Shown here in pieces: positions 43,935-56,260 of a DNA stretch of 64,000 bases. The DNA is from Zeus faber (Eukaryota; Chordata; Actinopteri; Zeiformes; Zeidae). Made by a program: the position numbers and the translations under genes. Under the pieces are notes generated by a model that searched no databases, was not told where the DNA came from, and saw only the letters and a list, made by a program, of their open reading frames with translations. Within the stretch, counting starts at the first letter, position 1. Every line of letters begins with the position of its first letter. The DNA lies in contig OY482848.1 of the NCBI GenBank assembly GCA_960531495.1, positions 20,666,897 to 20,730,896 of the forward strand, written 5' to 3'.

Positions 43935-44479
43935 CTGGGAGGCAACCCTGCTTACGTGCTGTCTATTTGGTGCTGTAGTATGATGGTGGTTGTTCGCTTA
44001 TCAGCGTGTCTCGCATCAGCGGGGGGAAATATATGCCCCCCCCACACACACACACACACACCCCAACCCACACCCACAACAGCAAGCAGTCCCCCAGGGG
44101 CCCCAGAAGGCACTTGGCGACCAGCGTCCTGACACCCCGGAAAACCCCAGTGCTCAATGTGTGCCATTGGCAATTGCAGTTAAAATTGCGGGGTGTAGGG
44201 GTGCGAGTCCTCCAAACAAGTTGAACCCGAATCACTCGCACCCCTCCGGCCCCGCGGACCCTGGTCTGATGAAGTGTTGTTCGGAGGAGGATTGGTGGGA
44301 TCCAGGAAAAACATGAGAAGAATCCATCACAGAAAGGAATGTAGGCAGGACTCTAAAAGTAGGAGGAGTCCATGTATAAAATATCCATTGATTCTGCCTC
44401 CACAAGTGCCACTGTACAGGACTCCCTTGTGATTGTGATTCATCATCTGCAAGCTAAGTCATCATGCCATCAAGCAGCA
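43935..44479. other. No gene recognised; CA tract and hairpin
   Basis: C-rich (CA)n at 44033-44075. Perfect 12-bp inverted repeat aggggtgcgagt (44197-44208) with actcgcacccct (44234-44245), 25-base loop. Nothing else seen. Confidence 0.6.
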
Positions 44480-46243
44480 GCCCACAAAAGAAGCCCACAT
44501 TCCACAACTCTGTTGAGGCGAAATGATTCTTGAAAGAGCCAACAAAATTTACAGAAAAGACAGCACACTGCTGACTACCCCAGATATCAGTGAGACATAC
44601 TTGAAAAGCTAGCTCAATCCATTTATACAAACGCTGCCTATCCATTCGACCTGAAAGTTCTTTCTGTAGCTGAAGCATTTATCAAGGCGCACCCATGTCT
44701 TCAAGATCTGGGGAGCTCTTCAGGCTTCAGTGGATGGCACACTAGCATTAAATACAAAATGGCCAACTACAGAACAAAGCTAAGAGGTTTTGGTATTTCA
44801 GATGTTACATGCAGTGCTCTAAAACATAAATGCCCTACTGAAAGGAAGTCTGCAAAAAAATGTTATAAAGGGAAGATGAGCAGAGGTCAATTATCTCCCC
44901 CCTACCAAGCGGGTGAAGATGAGCACAACCTGGTGAAAGCAATGGAAGTCTGTTACTGAATCAAAGAAGAACAATGAAAAAGTCTGGGACAAAATTAGCA
45001 AAACATTTGCCCTCAGACGACATTAAGTCATCAATCACTGTCCAAGTGTTCCATGAAGCCATGAAGGACTGTTGGCCTGTCCTATTTTACCCTTCTCAAG
45101 TGAGTTGTCATTTGTAATTCCCGTTAAGAGATAAAAAATGAAAATAATGTGAAAACAATGACCCTGTAAGTGATTGCTTCCAAAGAACTTTGTCTAATTG
45201 ACTTGATAAAGTACTTTGACAGTGACAAAAAGGATTGAGTGTTAGCCTCTTAAACCTCTTTAGTATGAATTGTCTCGCAACTGATGTGATACCTTTCTTA
45301 TGTTGCCTTTGTTTTTCAGATCAGTGCAGAATAACAACTGTGCATCTGGAGCCTAAATGTATGTCTGTGTTGGACCTCCACACTCCGAAGTTACAGATTC
45401 CCACTAAAGCAAAAAAGAGGAAAAGTGCTTGTAGTGCATTGGCCCAAGCCTAAAGTTAAACTTTTTGGTACGACTCAAGGTGGCAAATTTTTAAAAGACA
45501 GGTGTCTGTAGATGACATTTTGCTATGGTAGCCATTTCTAAGTGGTAGCATTTTCAAAATTTTCAGCTAATGAAGTTTACCACCCTTATTCAGTAAATTG
45601 GATTTCAGGCGCTGGTGCAAATCTGACTTTAGGCTCAATTTCAGAGAGTAATTATCATGTGTTTGGTATTATTTTAATTGGTAGTGTTTTCGATTTAATT
45701 TAAGTCCTGTTATGGGGCTGTTTGATAAACAAAGAGACCATGAGAACTCTTCACAAAACACCAAATGAGGGAATATATTTGGCTCGTTGTGGCCCAACAA
45801 CTTTCTGACATCACATTCTGGTTTTCATGATGATTCAGGTTATGGGGTGTCCTTTTTCTTTTCTATGAACTGCGGGCTTGTAAAGCCCTTTGAGGCTGTA
45901 ACAGTGAATTAGAGCTCTAAAACACTTGAGAACTGGAAAATCTGCTTTAATTTGTCACCCACCCATACATTGACATGGATATGTATTTTTTCTTTAACAG
46001 TTTTACACTGACACTGATTACAATTTCAAGTTGTAGGACACTGAGAACTTGGAGGAACTTGAACAGCTCATAGTGGCAGTTACTGTGATCACAATGGCAG
46101 GAGCTTCTACAAGTGACAGCACAAAGGACATTGGAATCGTTATTGAGGCATCACAGGACTTGAAGGTATTGACCTACACACTAAATATTGATTATCCCAG
46201 GCAGCTGAGGTATACCTTTGAGGTATTCCAAAAACTTTTGTGA
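44480..46243 (+). pseudogene. Intron-bearing pseudogene resembling teleost SAMD3-like multi-copy proteins
   Basis: Ordered blocks are visible. At 44520-44960 are MILERANKIYRKDSTLLTTP, LAQSIYTNAAYPFDLKVLSV, AEAFIKAHPCLQDLGSSSGF, SGWHTSIKYKMANYRTKLRG and FGISDVTCSALKHKCPT, then a polar stretch and a stop. At about 45040-45099 are VFHEAMKDCWPVLFYPSQ. After a probable intron (45100-45319) come RITTVHLEPKCMSVLDLHTP. At 46020-46243 are STKDIGIVIEAS and TLNIDYPRQLRYTFEVFQKL, then a stop. From memory this order matches multi-copy teleost proteins annotated SAMD3-like, C-terminal to their SAM domain. The function of that family is unknown to me. Frameshifts and missing middle exons make this copy a pseudogene. 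Retained introns mean it was not retroposed. Confidence 0.7.
45100..45319 (+). other. Probable intron of the SAMD3-like pseudogene
   Basis: The exon ends ttctcaa and the intron opens gtgagttg at 45100. It closes with the pyrimidine-rich tgttgcctttgtttttcag at 45319. Coding similarity stops and resumes at these borders. Length 220 bp. Confidence 0.65.
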
Positions 46244-48821
46244 AAACTAAGATTGTGTTAATGTGTTATCCCAGATAGCTGTCTAAGTGTTGAAGTTTGA
46301 TGTCCAGTTCCTAAACAGCAAATTGCCTGCTTGACACGTGACAATCGTCATAGTAAACAGTTCCAGTTGTATTGAATTACTTTTGAAACTTGAGCTTTGC
46401 TTCTTGATTGATTATTGCCACCATTCACAAGTTTACATAGGAGTCTGTTATTGTACCTGTCTGTGACATTTGAACTTCTATTTTGAGCCCTTTCTATATT
46501 TTAACCAATAATTAATGTGACATTTTTGTCACTTTAGGTGTTTGCAGTATTCAGATGTACAGTAGGCAATTTTACAGAATTCTGGCCTGTGTTTCTTAAA
46601 ACCGTACTTTGTTCATTTTATGGTTTGGTTTAACATATAACACAAAGATGTGTTTTTATTTGAGTTGTTTTAGCTGTACGTCGATTTTAAGATAATTTGA
46701 GCAATGTTTGAAATAATGTGAAGAGTGTTAAGAATATTTTGATTTAATTGACTGCATTGAATAAACTCTCATCAATTCACTGATTAATGTAGATGATTAT
46801 TACTCAATCATATTTCATTGATATTCAGAATTTAATTTGTTTTTATTTCTTTTGCTTCTTTTTTATATTCTATTACAATTACTATTATTAAGTTTAGAAA
46901 ATTTAATAATAGAAATTTAGAAATTTCAATTTTTCAAATCAACTCAATATTTTTGTTTTAGGTGTTAATTAATTCCTTTTTGTTTTCTATTTGAATGTGC
47001 TCATATAAAATGGATAACTATAAAGGGTCTCTTGTATTAACTCAATACCAAACATAGTTATACAGTATTTAATTAATTAATAATTTTGCTTGTAATCTGT
47101 TGTCTTAATTGTATTGAGTAGATATGGTGTATCTTTTCTTTCAGGAGAACGACCATGAAGAGCCTTAGCCACACTGATGGCTGAAGGTCAAATGAAGGAT
47201 GTCCTCCTTTCTTCTGTCCCTCTAAAGTCCCGGCTCGTGTCTGAGCAAAGAGCCATTCCAGATAAAGAGCGATCACCTTGATGAAGCCCGTCGACACTTT
47301 AATGAGCGGAAAGAGGGAATGTACTGTCATTTGCTCAAAATTGCCCCTCCGTCATTTCAAGTCCAACTGGTACTTAAAATTAAGAGGCAATACCACCACG
47401 TCGCTCTTTATGTATCTTTTTTATCAAATTTGTGGGGAAAACAGTGTGTGATCGTTTAGGTTGTCCCTGAAGCGCTTAGAGAACTTTACATTAACTGTGC
47501 ACCAATGCAGTTTATTTTTAAATGCATAAGTTGTTGGTCCAGATAAAGACATACTCTGTAAATTAATATATATCTGTAATTTCGCAGAACACCATATTAT
47601 ATCATACATACAATTTTTCAAAAATGTTAAAGATAATGATGGTGAAATAATTTATTTAATTTAAATATGTTGGAAAATTGTATATACTGTGTGTGATATG
47701 TGTGTGTATATATATACATATATATATATATATACACATGTCCGTACTGTATGTTTATTAAAATTACAGGTCATTAACCATAATCTTAAATTAAATTAAA
47801 GTAATGTTGTCTTACCCTGTATTACATTTACATTAAAGTTTTACATAACGTGATGTTTTACAGATTTTCCTACTTTTTCTAGAGAATGATGGTATGCTTG
47901 TGAAATTACAATTTTTTTTGTCGTGAATCTTATTTTTATTTGAAATGTATTAAATAATAACGAATATGTTTATTATGGCAATTAATCTTATATCAACACA
48001 CAGAAATGTAATTTTAATGAAAATATGTATGATTTTCTTGATCCGACTCCACACGATGAACTTTTGTTCACTCAGGCAGCACAAAAATGCCTTATTTAAA
48101 TACTTCCCAGGGATTCCACTATTTAGTTTAAAGTTCATTACAGTTTTGGAAAATCTTTTAAGGTAATTTGTTTTGCAGCCGGCACATTATGTGAAAAATC
48201 ATTCTCATTTCTATTAGTGTGTAATCGTATTAACACGCCGCAGGCAACTCACCATGCAGTTGTCAAAGGCTGTTATAAGAATTGCCAATTCTTTAAAGTA
48301 TGCAAAGTTAAATAAACTTCCCCGACTTCGGTTTAATAATTTTTGCTGTTCTTTTTCTTCTAGGGTGAATATAATATGAAGTTAGATTTTAATCTTAATG
48401 AGTACACCTGCCATAGCAGCAGAGAGGAAGCTGGGTTTAGCCTCGGAACTCACACTCCCGCTGTTTAAAATTCATAAGCCACCGGAGGACCTCGGCATCC
48501 CATAATACCCCAACAACGTTGTTCTTACAGCTGTACCGTAAGAAAACCAAGCGGTTCTCAGCAAAGTCCAAAGTTGTTAATCATTGATTATATAAATAAA
48601 ACAAAACATACTGTGAGTCCACCGTGAGGTTTTGGCTTCTCGCCGCCCGCTGAGCAGCTTTAACTTTGTGGGCTGACAGTGTCTGGGATTCCCCTGAGGG
48701 TCCTGGCACAAGACGGAGACATGAATCTGGAACCTAGCTGGATATCTGGACACCAGATTACTAGAATAACATAAATAACATAGACCACAATAAGGAATAA
48801 GGCATTGATCTGGCTGGACGA
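46244..48821. other. No gene recognised; AT-rich, one GC-balanced block
   Basis: Strongly AT-rich at 46480-47110 and 47420-48390, with a (TA)n tract at 47699-47740. A GC-balanced block at 47145-47410 after a pyrimidine-rich tttctttcag stands out and could be conserved non-coding sequence or a lost exon. No protein motif is recognised. Confidence 0.5.
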
Positions 48822-48861
48822 ACACACACACACGCGCTCGCTCGCACGCACACACGCGCAC

Positions 48862-48896
<35 letters not shown>
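48822..48896 (+). repeat. Mixed (CA)n/(GCTC)n microsatellite
   Basis: CA runs with cgcgctcgctcgcacg and cgcgcac interruptions. Confidence 0.95.
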
Positions 48897-50492
<1,596 letters not shown>

Positions 50493-50524
<32 letters not shown>

Positions 50525-50562
50525 ACTGTCTGTCTGTCTGACTGTCTGTCTGTCTATCTGTT
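50493..50562 (+). repeat. (GA)n and (TGTC)n microsatellites
   Basis: (GA)14 at 50493-50521 and TGTC units at about 50527-50562. Confidence 0.95.
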
Positions 50563-50961
50563 TGTCCTTCGATAATCTCGACACCCATTCATTCGCTTTT
50601 CTGGGATTGTCCTGGTTTCAAGCTACCTGTTATGCACAGGTTCTTTTTGGTTTCATTCAACTACAATAAATACTATACATCTACTTTAAAAACACACTGT
50701 TATTATTGGTTATGTTTGGCAGTGGTGGGCGTTCCGATTCCTTCCAGGGACACAAATCTTTTAATTCAGTTCCCTTAAAAGATTAGTTCACTGATTCGTT
50801 CACCGAATCAACCACCACAATAATAATAATAAGAAGAAGAACAATAATAATAATAATATTATAATTTTATAGATATATATAATAATATAATAATATAATA
50901 TAAGTCACACATGGTGGAAAGGCAGACAAAAAATATCATATTAAGACGGCCAAACTTAAAC
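50563..50961. other. GAATC-type repeat and AT-rich repeats
   Basis: 50720-50810 contains gattagttcactgattcg followed by ttcaccgaatca, a short dispersed fish-repeat pattern. (AAT)n and TA-rich DNA start at 50816. Confidence 0.5.
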
Positions 50962-50971
50962 AATAATAATA

Positions 50972-51053
<82 letters not shown>

Positions 51054-51105
51054 ATAAATAATAATAATAATTATTATTATTATTAAATAATAATAATAAT
51101 AATAT
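50962..51105. repeat. Self-complementary (AAT)n(ATT)n tract
   Basis: AAT units run directly into ATT units, twice in succession (about 50962-51049 and 51050-51105), so each block can fold into a long hairpin. Confidence 0.95.
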
Positions 51106-51993
51106 AAATGCAAAACTAAAAATATTAAATAAAAATATTTAAAAAAACAATTTAACCTGACAGAGATTTTACTTTGATCATGCCACAGCTGTCAACCTCG
51201 GGATTCTCTCGTATTTTACTCTTCTTTCCTTCTTTTCTTCATTCTTTCTGTCCTCCCGGTTTTCAATTTTTCCCATATACAATAAATGTCCCGTATTTTT
51301 AACCTTCGATAATCTCGACACCCGTTCATCCGCTTTACTTCACACGTGTATTGCTGGGGTTCTAAGGATGTGCAGTGGGAAACAAAAGAAAACACAGTGC
51401 ATAAATGAGTACTGAGTAATATCCCCCCCCCCCCAGTGTGCCACTGGGATGGAAAAATGTATGGCATGGATCATGCAATGCATGTGTAATGTCTGCACAA
51501 TACAGTTTAAAATAACTGCATCCTGACTAAAATAACTAAAGGGGGAATCAATGAATGAATCAAAGGAACTGAAATAACTTGTGGAGAGTTCTGAACTATT
51601 TCCACCAGTTCTTTAGGTTCCTTCACCGATTTATTTGCAAACTACCTCTTGAGAAGCTTTTGGCGGGAGGCGGAGACTCAAACAAAAAAATTGTTTTGGT
51701 TGAGGATTCAGTTCATTTCGTTCACTTCAAAGATTTTGTCAAAAAGAACAAATTGTTCACAAACAAGCAACACTATTGTTTGGAGAAATGGGAAGCGGGG
51801 ATGCGCAGCGGATCGTGCAGCGGTCGGTGGAGATTGCGGTGGCGGCAAACTTTTTCAAATTGTTTTTTTAGAAAGGTTAAAAATATGGGATATTTACCCT
51901 ACATTAAACCGAACAGTAATAGCCACACGTAAACATGTGTGAAATAATATTATTATTAATAATTAAAAATAAATAAATTAATAAATAAAATAA
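51106..51993. other. No gene recognised; GAATC-type repeat
   Basis: C12 run at 51423-51434. 51545-51770 holds gaatcaatgaatgaatcaaa and related words, another copy of the dispersed repeat. No coding motif. Confidence 0.5.

Positions 51994-52077
<84 letters not shown>
51994..52077 (+). repeat. (AAT)28 microsatellite
   Basis: About 84 uninterrupted bases of AAT. Confidence 0.98.
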
Positions 52078-52078
<1 letters not shown>

Positions 52079-53095
52079 TGAAACAACAGTCGCGCATGTG
52101 TAAATCGAGGTCATGACATCATCGTCTGGCGTCTTTTGGAAGGCGTTTTCCAAAAGCTTTGTTTTCAGTGACCAGACACGGCGTTTTGGTATGGATGGGA
52201 GGCCAAAGCGCCGCGAAAATACTATGTTTTAAAAAATACCCATATACATGTGGACAGGGCCTGAATTACTGACATTTTGTTCAACTGTGACATTGTAGTT
52301 TCTTGATGAATTTGATGTGCTGATGAATGAAGGAGTGATCGCTGACGCTGACTTGATTAAAATAATAGTTTTATTACACAAATCAGCATCAAACCGGACT
52401 TGCCATGGAACGTCCAGGAGAGAACAAAGCCGAAAGTATTCTCTCCCGACTGAAGTAAAAGACTTCTATATACTCATACGGAGATCCCGTAGCCCACCTG
52501 GTCACAAGGCATAGGTCACAGTTCAGCACTTGTGCAACGTAAATCTACACATATCCTCCTCTGGCGGTTGGAGGCATTAACACATTTCTTCTGCTGACTT
52601 AATCTGAATGCATCAAAACATTTCCTCTCCCATAGGGCCTCTGAATAGACACATTGTTTTTTTTGTTGTCCGTATGACATGGAAGCAATAAATTAAAAGT
52701 AACATACGTTAGTAATTATACCATACAATTACTATACAATGGGCTCTGATTCTTGAAAACCCAGGGCCCTCATTCAGGCACCTCAACATGTCTTAGAAAG
52801 TCTTGCATTTTGAACAGGCATGCACTCGCACACGTGTGCAAAAACAGATAAGGGATTTGGCATAATCCAGACTGATTTTGATGATGAATTATTTCTATAA
52901 TTCATACTTTGCAGATTTTTGGTGACCCACAGTTGGAATTCCTTCACCACATGAATCAGTTTGACAGAAATCATCTGACTCTCGTTCATCGCTCACTACT
53001 CCGTACAGCAACTGATCAAACAAACAAAAAGAGTCAGTCACTCGTTTTGAACCTCCAAAAAGGAGCTGAACCTTTCATCTCTGCCCCCAACACAA
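52078..53095. other. No gene recognised; MITE-like patch
   Basis: 52130-52262 (gcgtcttttggaaggcgttt ... atgtggacagggcctg) resembles the outer part of a hAT-type MITE. 52340-52560 has an LTR-like feel (aataatagttttatta) without defined ends. The rest is unrecognised. Confidence 0.4.
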
Positions 53096-53117
53096 CCCCC
53101 CCCCCCCCCCCCCCCCC
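53096..53117 (+). repeat. C22 homopolymer
   Basis: Twenty-two consecutive C residues. The minus strand carries G22. Confidence 0.98.
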
Positions 53118-54920
53118 GACAGCTGCAGTGTTTGCTTTTGATAGCATCTCCTTGAGGTGGCTGCATCTCATTTTACATTCCAGTCACTGTGCCGCTGCTG
53201 CCTCCTGGGTAATGCTGCTCCTCTGAGCCTCCGCCATCACACGCCGCTATCCGCCAAGAGGAATTCTTGCTGCTTCAGACGCTTTTCTTCACCTCGACGC
53301 ATCCCCCGCTCCATTGTTTTCAATATTTCAGAGCAGAGGGGTTTCTGGGGGTAATTGTTATGTATATTATGTAATCCACACCGGTGAGTTGTTCTTCTGC
53401 TCAGAATCAGACAAGCGAAGAGTCAGAAAAATCGAACGACTCTATTTTCGCTCTAGAGTCGCTCGTCTTGCACCAAACAGAATAAAAAAATAAAAAATAA
53501 TAGATCAACCTTTGTTGGAGGTTTCTGTGTTATCGCTTTTAAGCGTCTTTTTGGGGAAATAAAAACAACATGCAGCGATATTTATTTGGTTTGCTTTCAG
53601 AAGAATTTGACATTGTTCCATGATCAAATGTTTTGAAAGCACTTGCTCAAAAACAATTATTCTCTGTGGTGCTACAACTCTGCTGCACTGTAAAACAATA
53701 ATGATCATAATAAGAAAAATCACATCAATACTCCCACACAACAACAAGCATGACATCCATTTATAAATCGTCCCTCTTAGCCGCTCCTCCGCCTTGAAGG
53801 GCTGCAGGTTTTTTTGTTCTTTTCCACCTCGACCTGCTCAAGTAAATTTCGCTGTTGTCAGAGGCTTGAAGGCGTCATTTAAATCATTGGATTTGTTGTA
53901 CGGCACTGGAGCTCCGTGATGGAGTTGATACAAGAACTGGAGAGAGACTCCACAACATACCGCTCGAGCACTCGTCGATAAAATACTTCTATATCTGTGA
54001 AACAAATGTGTGTTACATTGTTGCTCGAAATCCCTGTCTCTTCACTTTCAGATCCATAAAATAATAAGAAAAAAGAAAAGAAAAGAAAAAAGCAATAGGC
54101 TTGAAATATTTACCCTTTTTTTAAGTGGAATGTTTCCTTGTTTAGGCAGAAAACAAAATTTTAAAATGTCTAAACCGGTATTAAAATAGTCGCAAGGCAG
54201 ACCACTTTACTCACGGAAAATTGAGTGATTCAAGACTCGTGAACAATTAATTCATAGCAAACAATCTTTTAAATGACTCAGGAGTCTGGAGTCACAAAGA
54301 GTGAATCCTCGACTCACAAACTGAAAAAAACGACTGAGGACTAAATTACTAAATTAAAGCCCGAGGTGAAAAAGGTCAACGCATGTGACGTAATTCATAT
54401 TGAATGTGACTGATTTAGACTTTGCATTCCACCAAAATGAATCATTTTGACAGAAGTAAATACCTCCTGTGAGAATTCCATTTACAACTTAGAACCAACA
54501 CAACTCTTCTGACTCGTTCATGATCCACAGGAAGTCCTCCCTCCCTCACTGAGCGTAACACAAACTGAATCAAACGAACAAAGAGTTAGAAAACTAAACG
54601 ACTCTTTACTTTATAATGAGTGAGTCGTCAAGGACTCTCTCAAAAGCGAATCAAACCTTTTCATCACTACTAATAGTTCACACTTTCAGTGTGAAACGTG
54701 TTCTGATGAACACAGAGCTGCTTTTCTGGATGAACTACTCCAGCCTTGCAACTTTGAAGACCATTATTCATATATTTTAAGTAGAATTAGAAACATTTTC
54801 ACGGCACACCGTCAGAGGTCTCATTGCACAATGGTTGACAATCACCATTCTAAACATTGGATAACATTTTATATTATCAAATCTCAGCATACACCGAGAA
54901 CAATTGTCCTTTGCATTTGG
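53118..54920. other. No gene recognised; dispersed GACTC/GAGTC repeat copies
   Basis: Words such as aagagtcag, acgactc, gactcgtg, gagtcgtc and gaatcaaac recur at 53395-53470 and 54215-54660 on a unique background. The pattern looks like several degraded copies of one fish repeat family. Confidence 0.5.
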
Positions 54921-55029
54921 GCGCACCTCATATGCCACCATCCAGCCATGCTAACCTCTGCAACCTGAGAGCACTCTTCATTCGCAGAATACAGAACGTA
55001 GGGGTCAATCTGATGTCCCGCGGGGGATA
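54921..55029 (+). mobile_element. DIRS-type fragment
   Basis: catgctaacctctgcaacct ... ggggtcaatctgatgtcccg closely matches 57652-57735 in the DIRS remnant, where the frame encodes ADLMSRG, the end of the RNase H region. No coding frame survives here. Confidence 0.75.
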
Positions 55030-55420
55030 GTGTTAACCGAAGATGGCAAAGCCAATGTTAAATCAGCTCCACCGAAAAACCAGCCAACACTGGGCACAAT
55101 TGGCTTGACAAAGCTACCTTCCAATTCAGAGCGAGCTAAGAAAATAATGCAATACATCACCTACTTCATATGCAAAGACCTGCGTTGATACAACAATGAG
55201 GAAAACAAAGGCTTTTGTTACATGCTCAAGACACTGGAGCCCAGTTATGTGAATTAGTTGCAATGTTTTTTCTCCAACCGAGCCATACCCAAGCTCTACA
55301 GAGAAGTGAAGCTTAAAGTTGAGGAATCTTTGAGTACAGGGTACAGGTATAAAACCCTGCGTTCCTGTCCCCAGAGAAGAGACAGGAAACCTATGCCAAA
55401 GTGGTTGCTGAGGCTTAAAA
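55030..55420 (+). pseudogene. hAT transposase fragment of the ZBED1-like type
   Basis: The frame from about 55080 reads QPTLGTIGLTKLPSNSERAK, ITYFICKDLR, NKGFCYMLKTLEPSYVN and FFSNRAIPKLYREVKLKVEE, with stops at about 55185 and 55254. This is the region between the BED finger and the catalytic domain of ZBED1-like hAT proteins. The BED finger, the DDE-type core and the C-terminal dimerisation domain are absent. The 5' end abuts a DIRS fragment. Confidence 0.82.
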
Positions 55421-56260
55421 CCTTCAGGTAAACAAACATTTAAATAATAATGGTAGAATGTATTCTAGCCCTCTTAAGAAAAGTCACTGCTCTACTAATA
55501 TTGTAGGTGTCATAGGTAAAAAGTTATTTAAAACCTAAAGACAAATAATATTATTGAGATATCACTGTATTGCTTTGTTGCATACTCAAAGATATATTAA
55601 ACATATTTATTGTCCCTCTCTCTCCCTCCACTCTGCCTCTCTTACGCCACAGTGCAGGTATATGGGAATGCCGTTTTTCTACGGTGTTTAGACTGCAGCC
55701 CAGGCTGGCCCTCAGCTCTTCCTGTCAAAAGGATGAGACTGGAGATCCCTGAGCTAGCTACAGGTAAGCCACCGGGTGTCTCCACGGCAGTGGCCGATTC
55801 TGCTGGCCTCAATACCACAAAAAGCGCCTGTGGCATTTGTGGTGGCAATTTGCATTATTAAGGACTCACAGACGGAAGGATGTCTTGTTGGGTTTATTCA
55901 CTTCTGCAGAAATACCCCCACAGACTTCACATAGTACTTTTGAGCTGGAGGTGTCATTCTCACCCTCAGTCTGGGTTTTAAACATTCGGTACAAGGATTA
56001 GTTTACAGTCATTTTAAGGTAGCCGGCAATTGTATTTTCCCAAGAGGACATATTTGGTAGCCAAGACTGCTACACTAGAAAAGGACACCAGTCCAGTGGG
56101 CGAGTTTCCTTAAAGCCATTGAGTCTCCTTACTTACAGAAATACATTGTAGTGCATTCTTGCTACAGTGATACATTTAGGGCATTTTTCCACTACAACAT
56201 TACTGCTGACAACGTGATTCGTGGAGACACTAGGGCCAGTTCTTCATGTTTAACTGCCTC
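55421..56260. other. No gene recognised; one exon-like segment
   Basis: At 55654-55763 a segment bounded by ttacgccacag and acag|gtaagc is open in the frame that reads YGNAVFLRCLDCSPGWPSAL and VKRMRLEIPEL. The splice-like borders are good but the peptide is not recognised. Confidence 0.35.
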
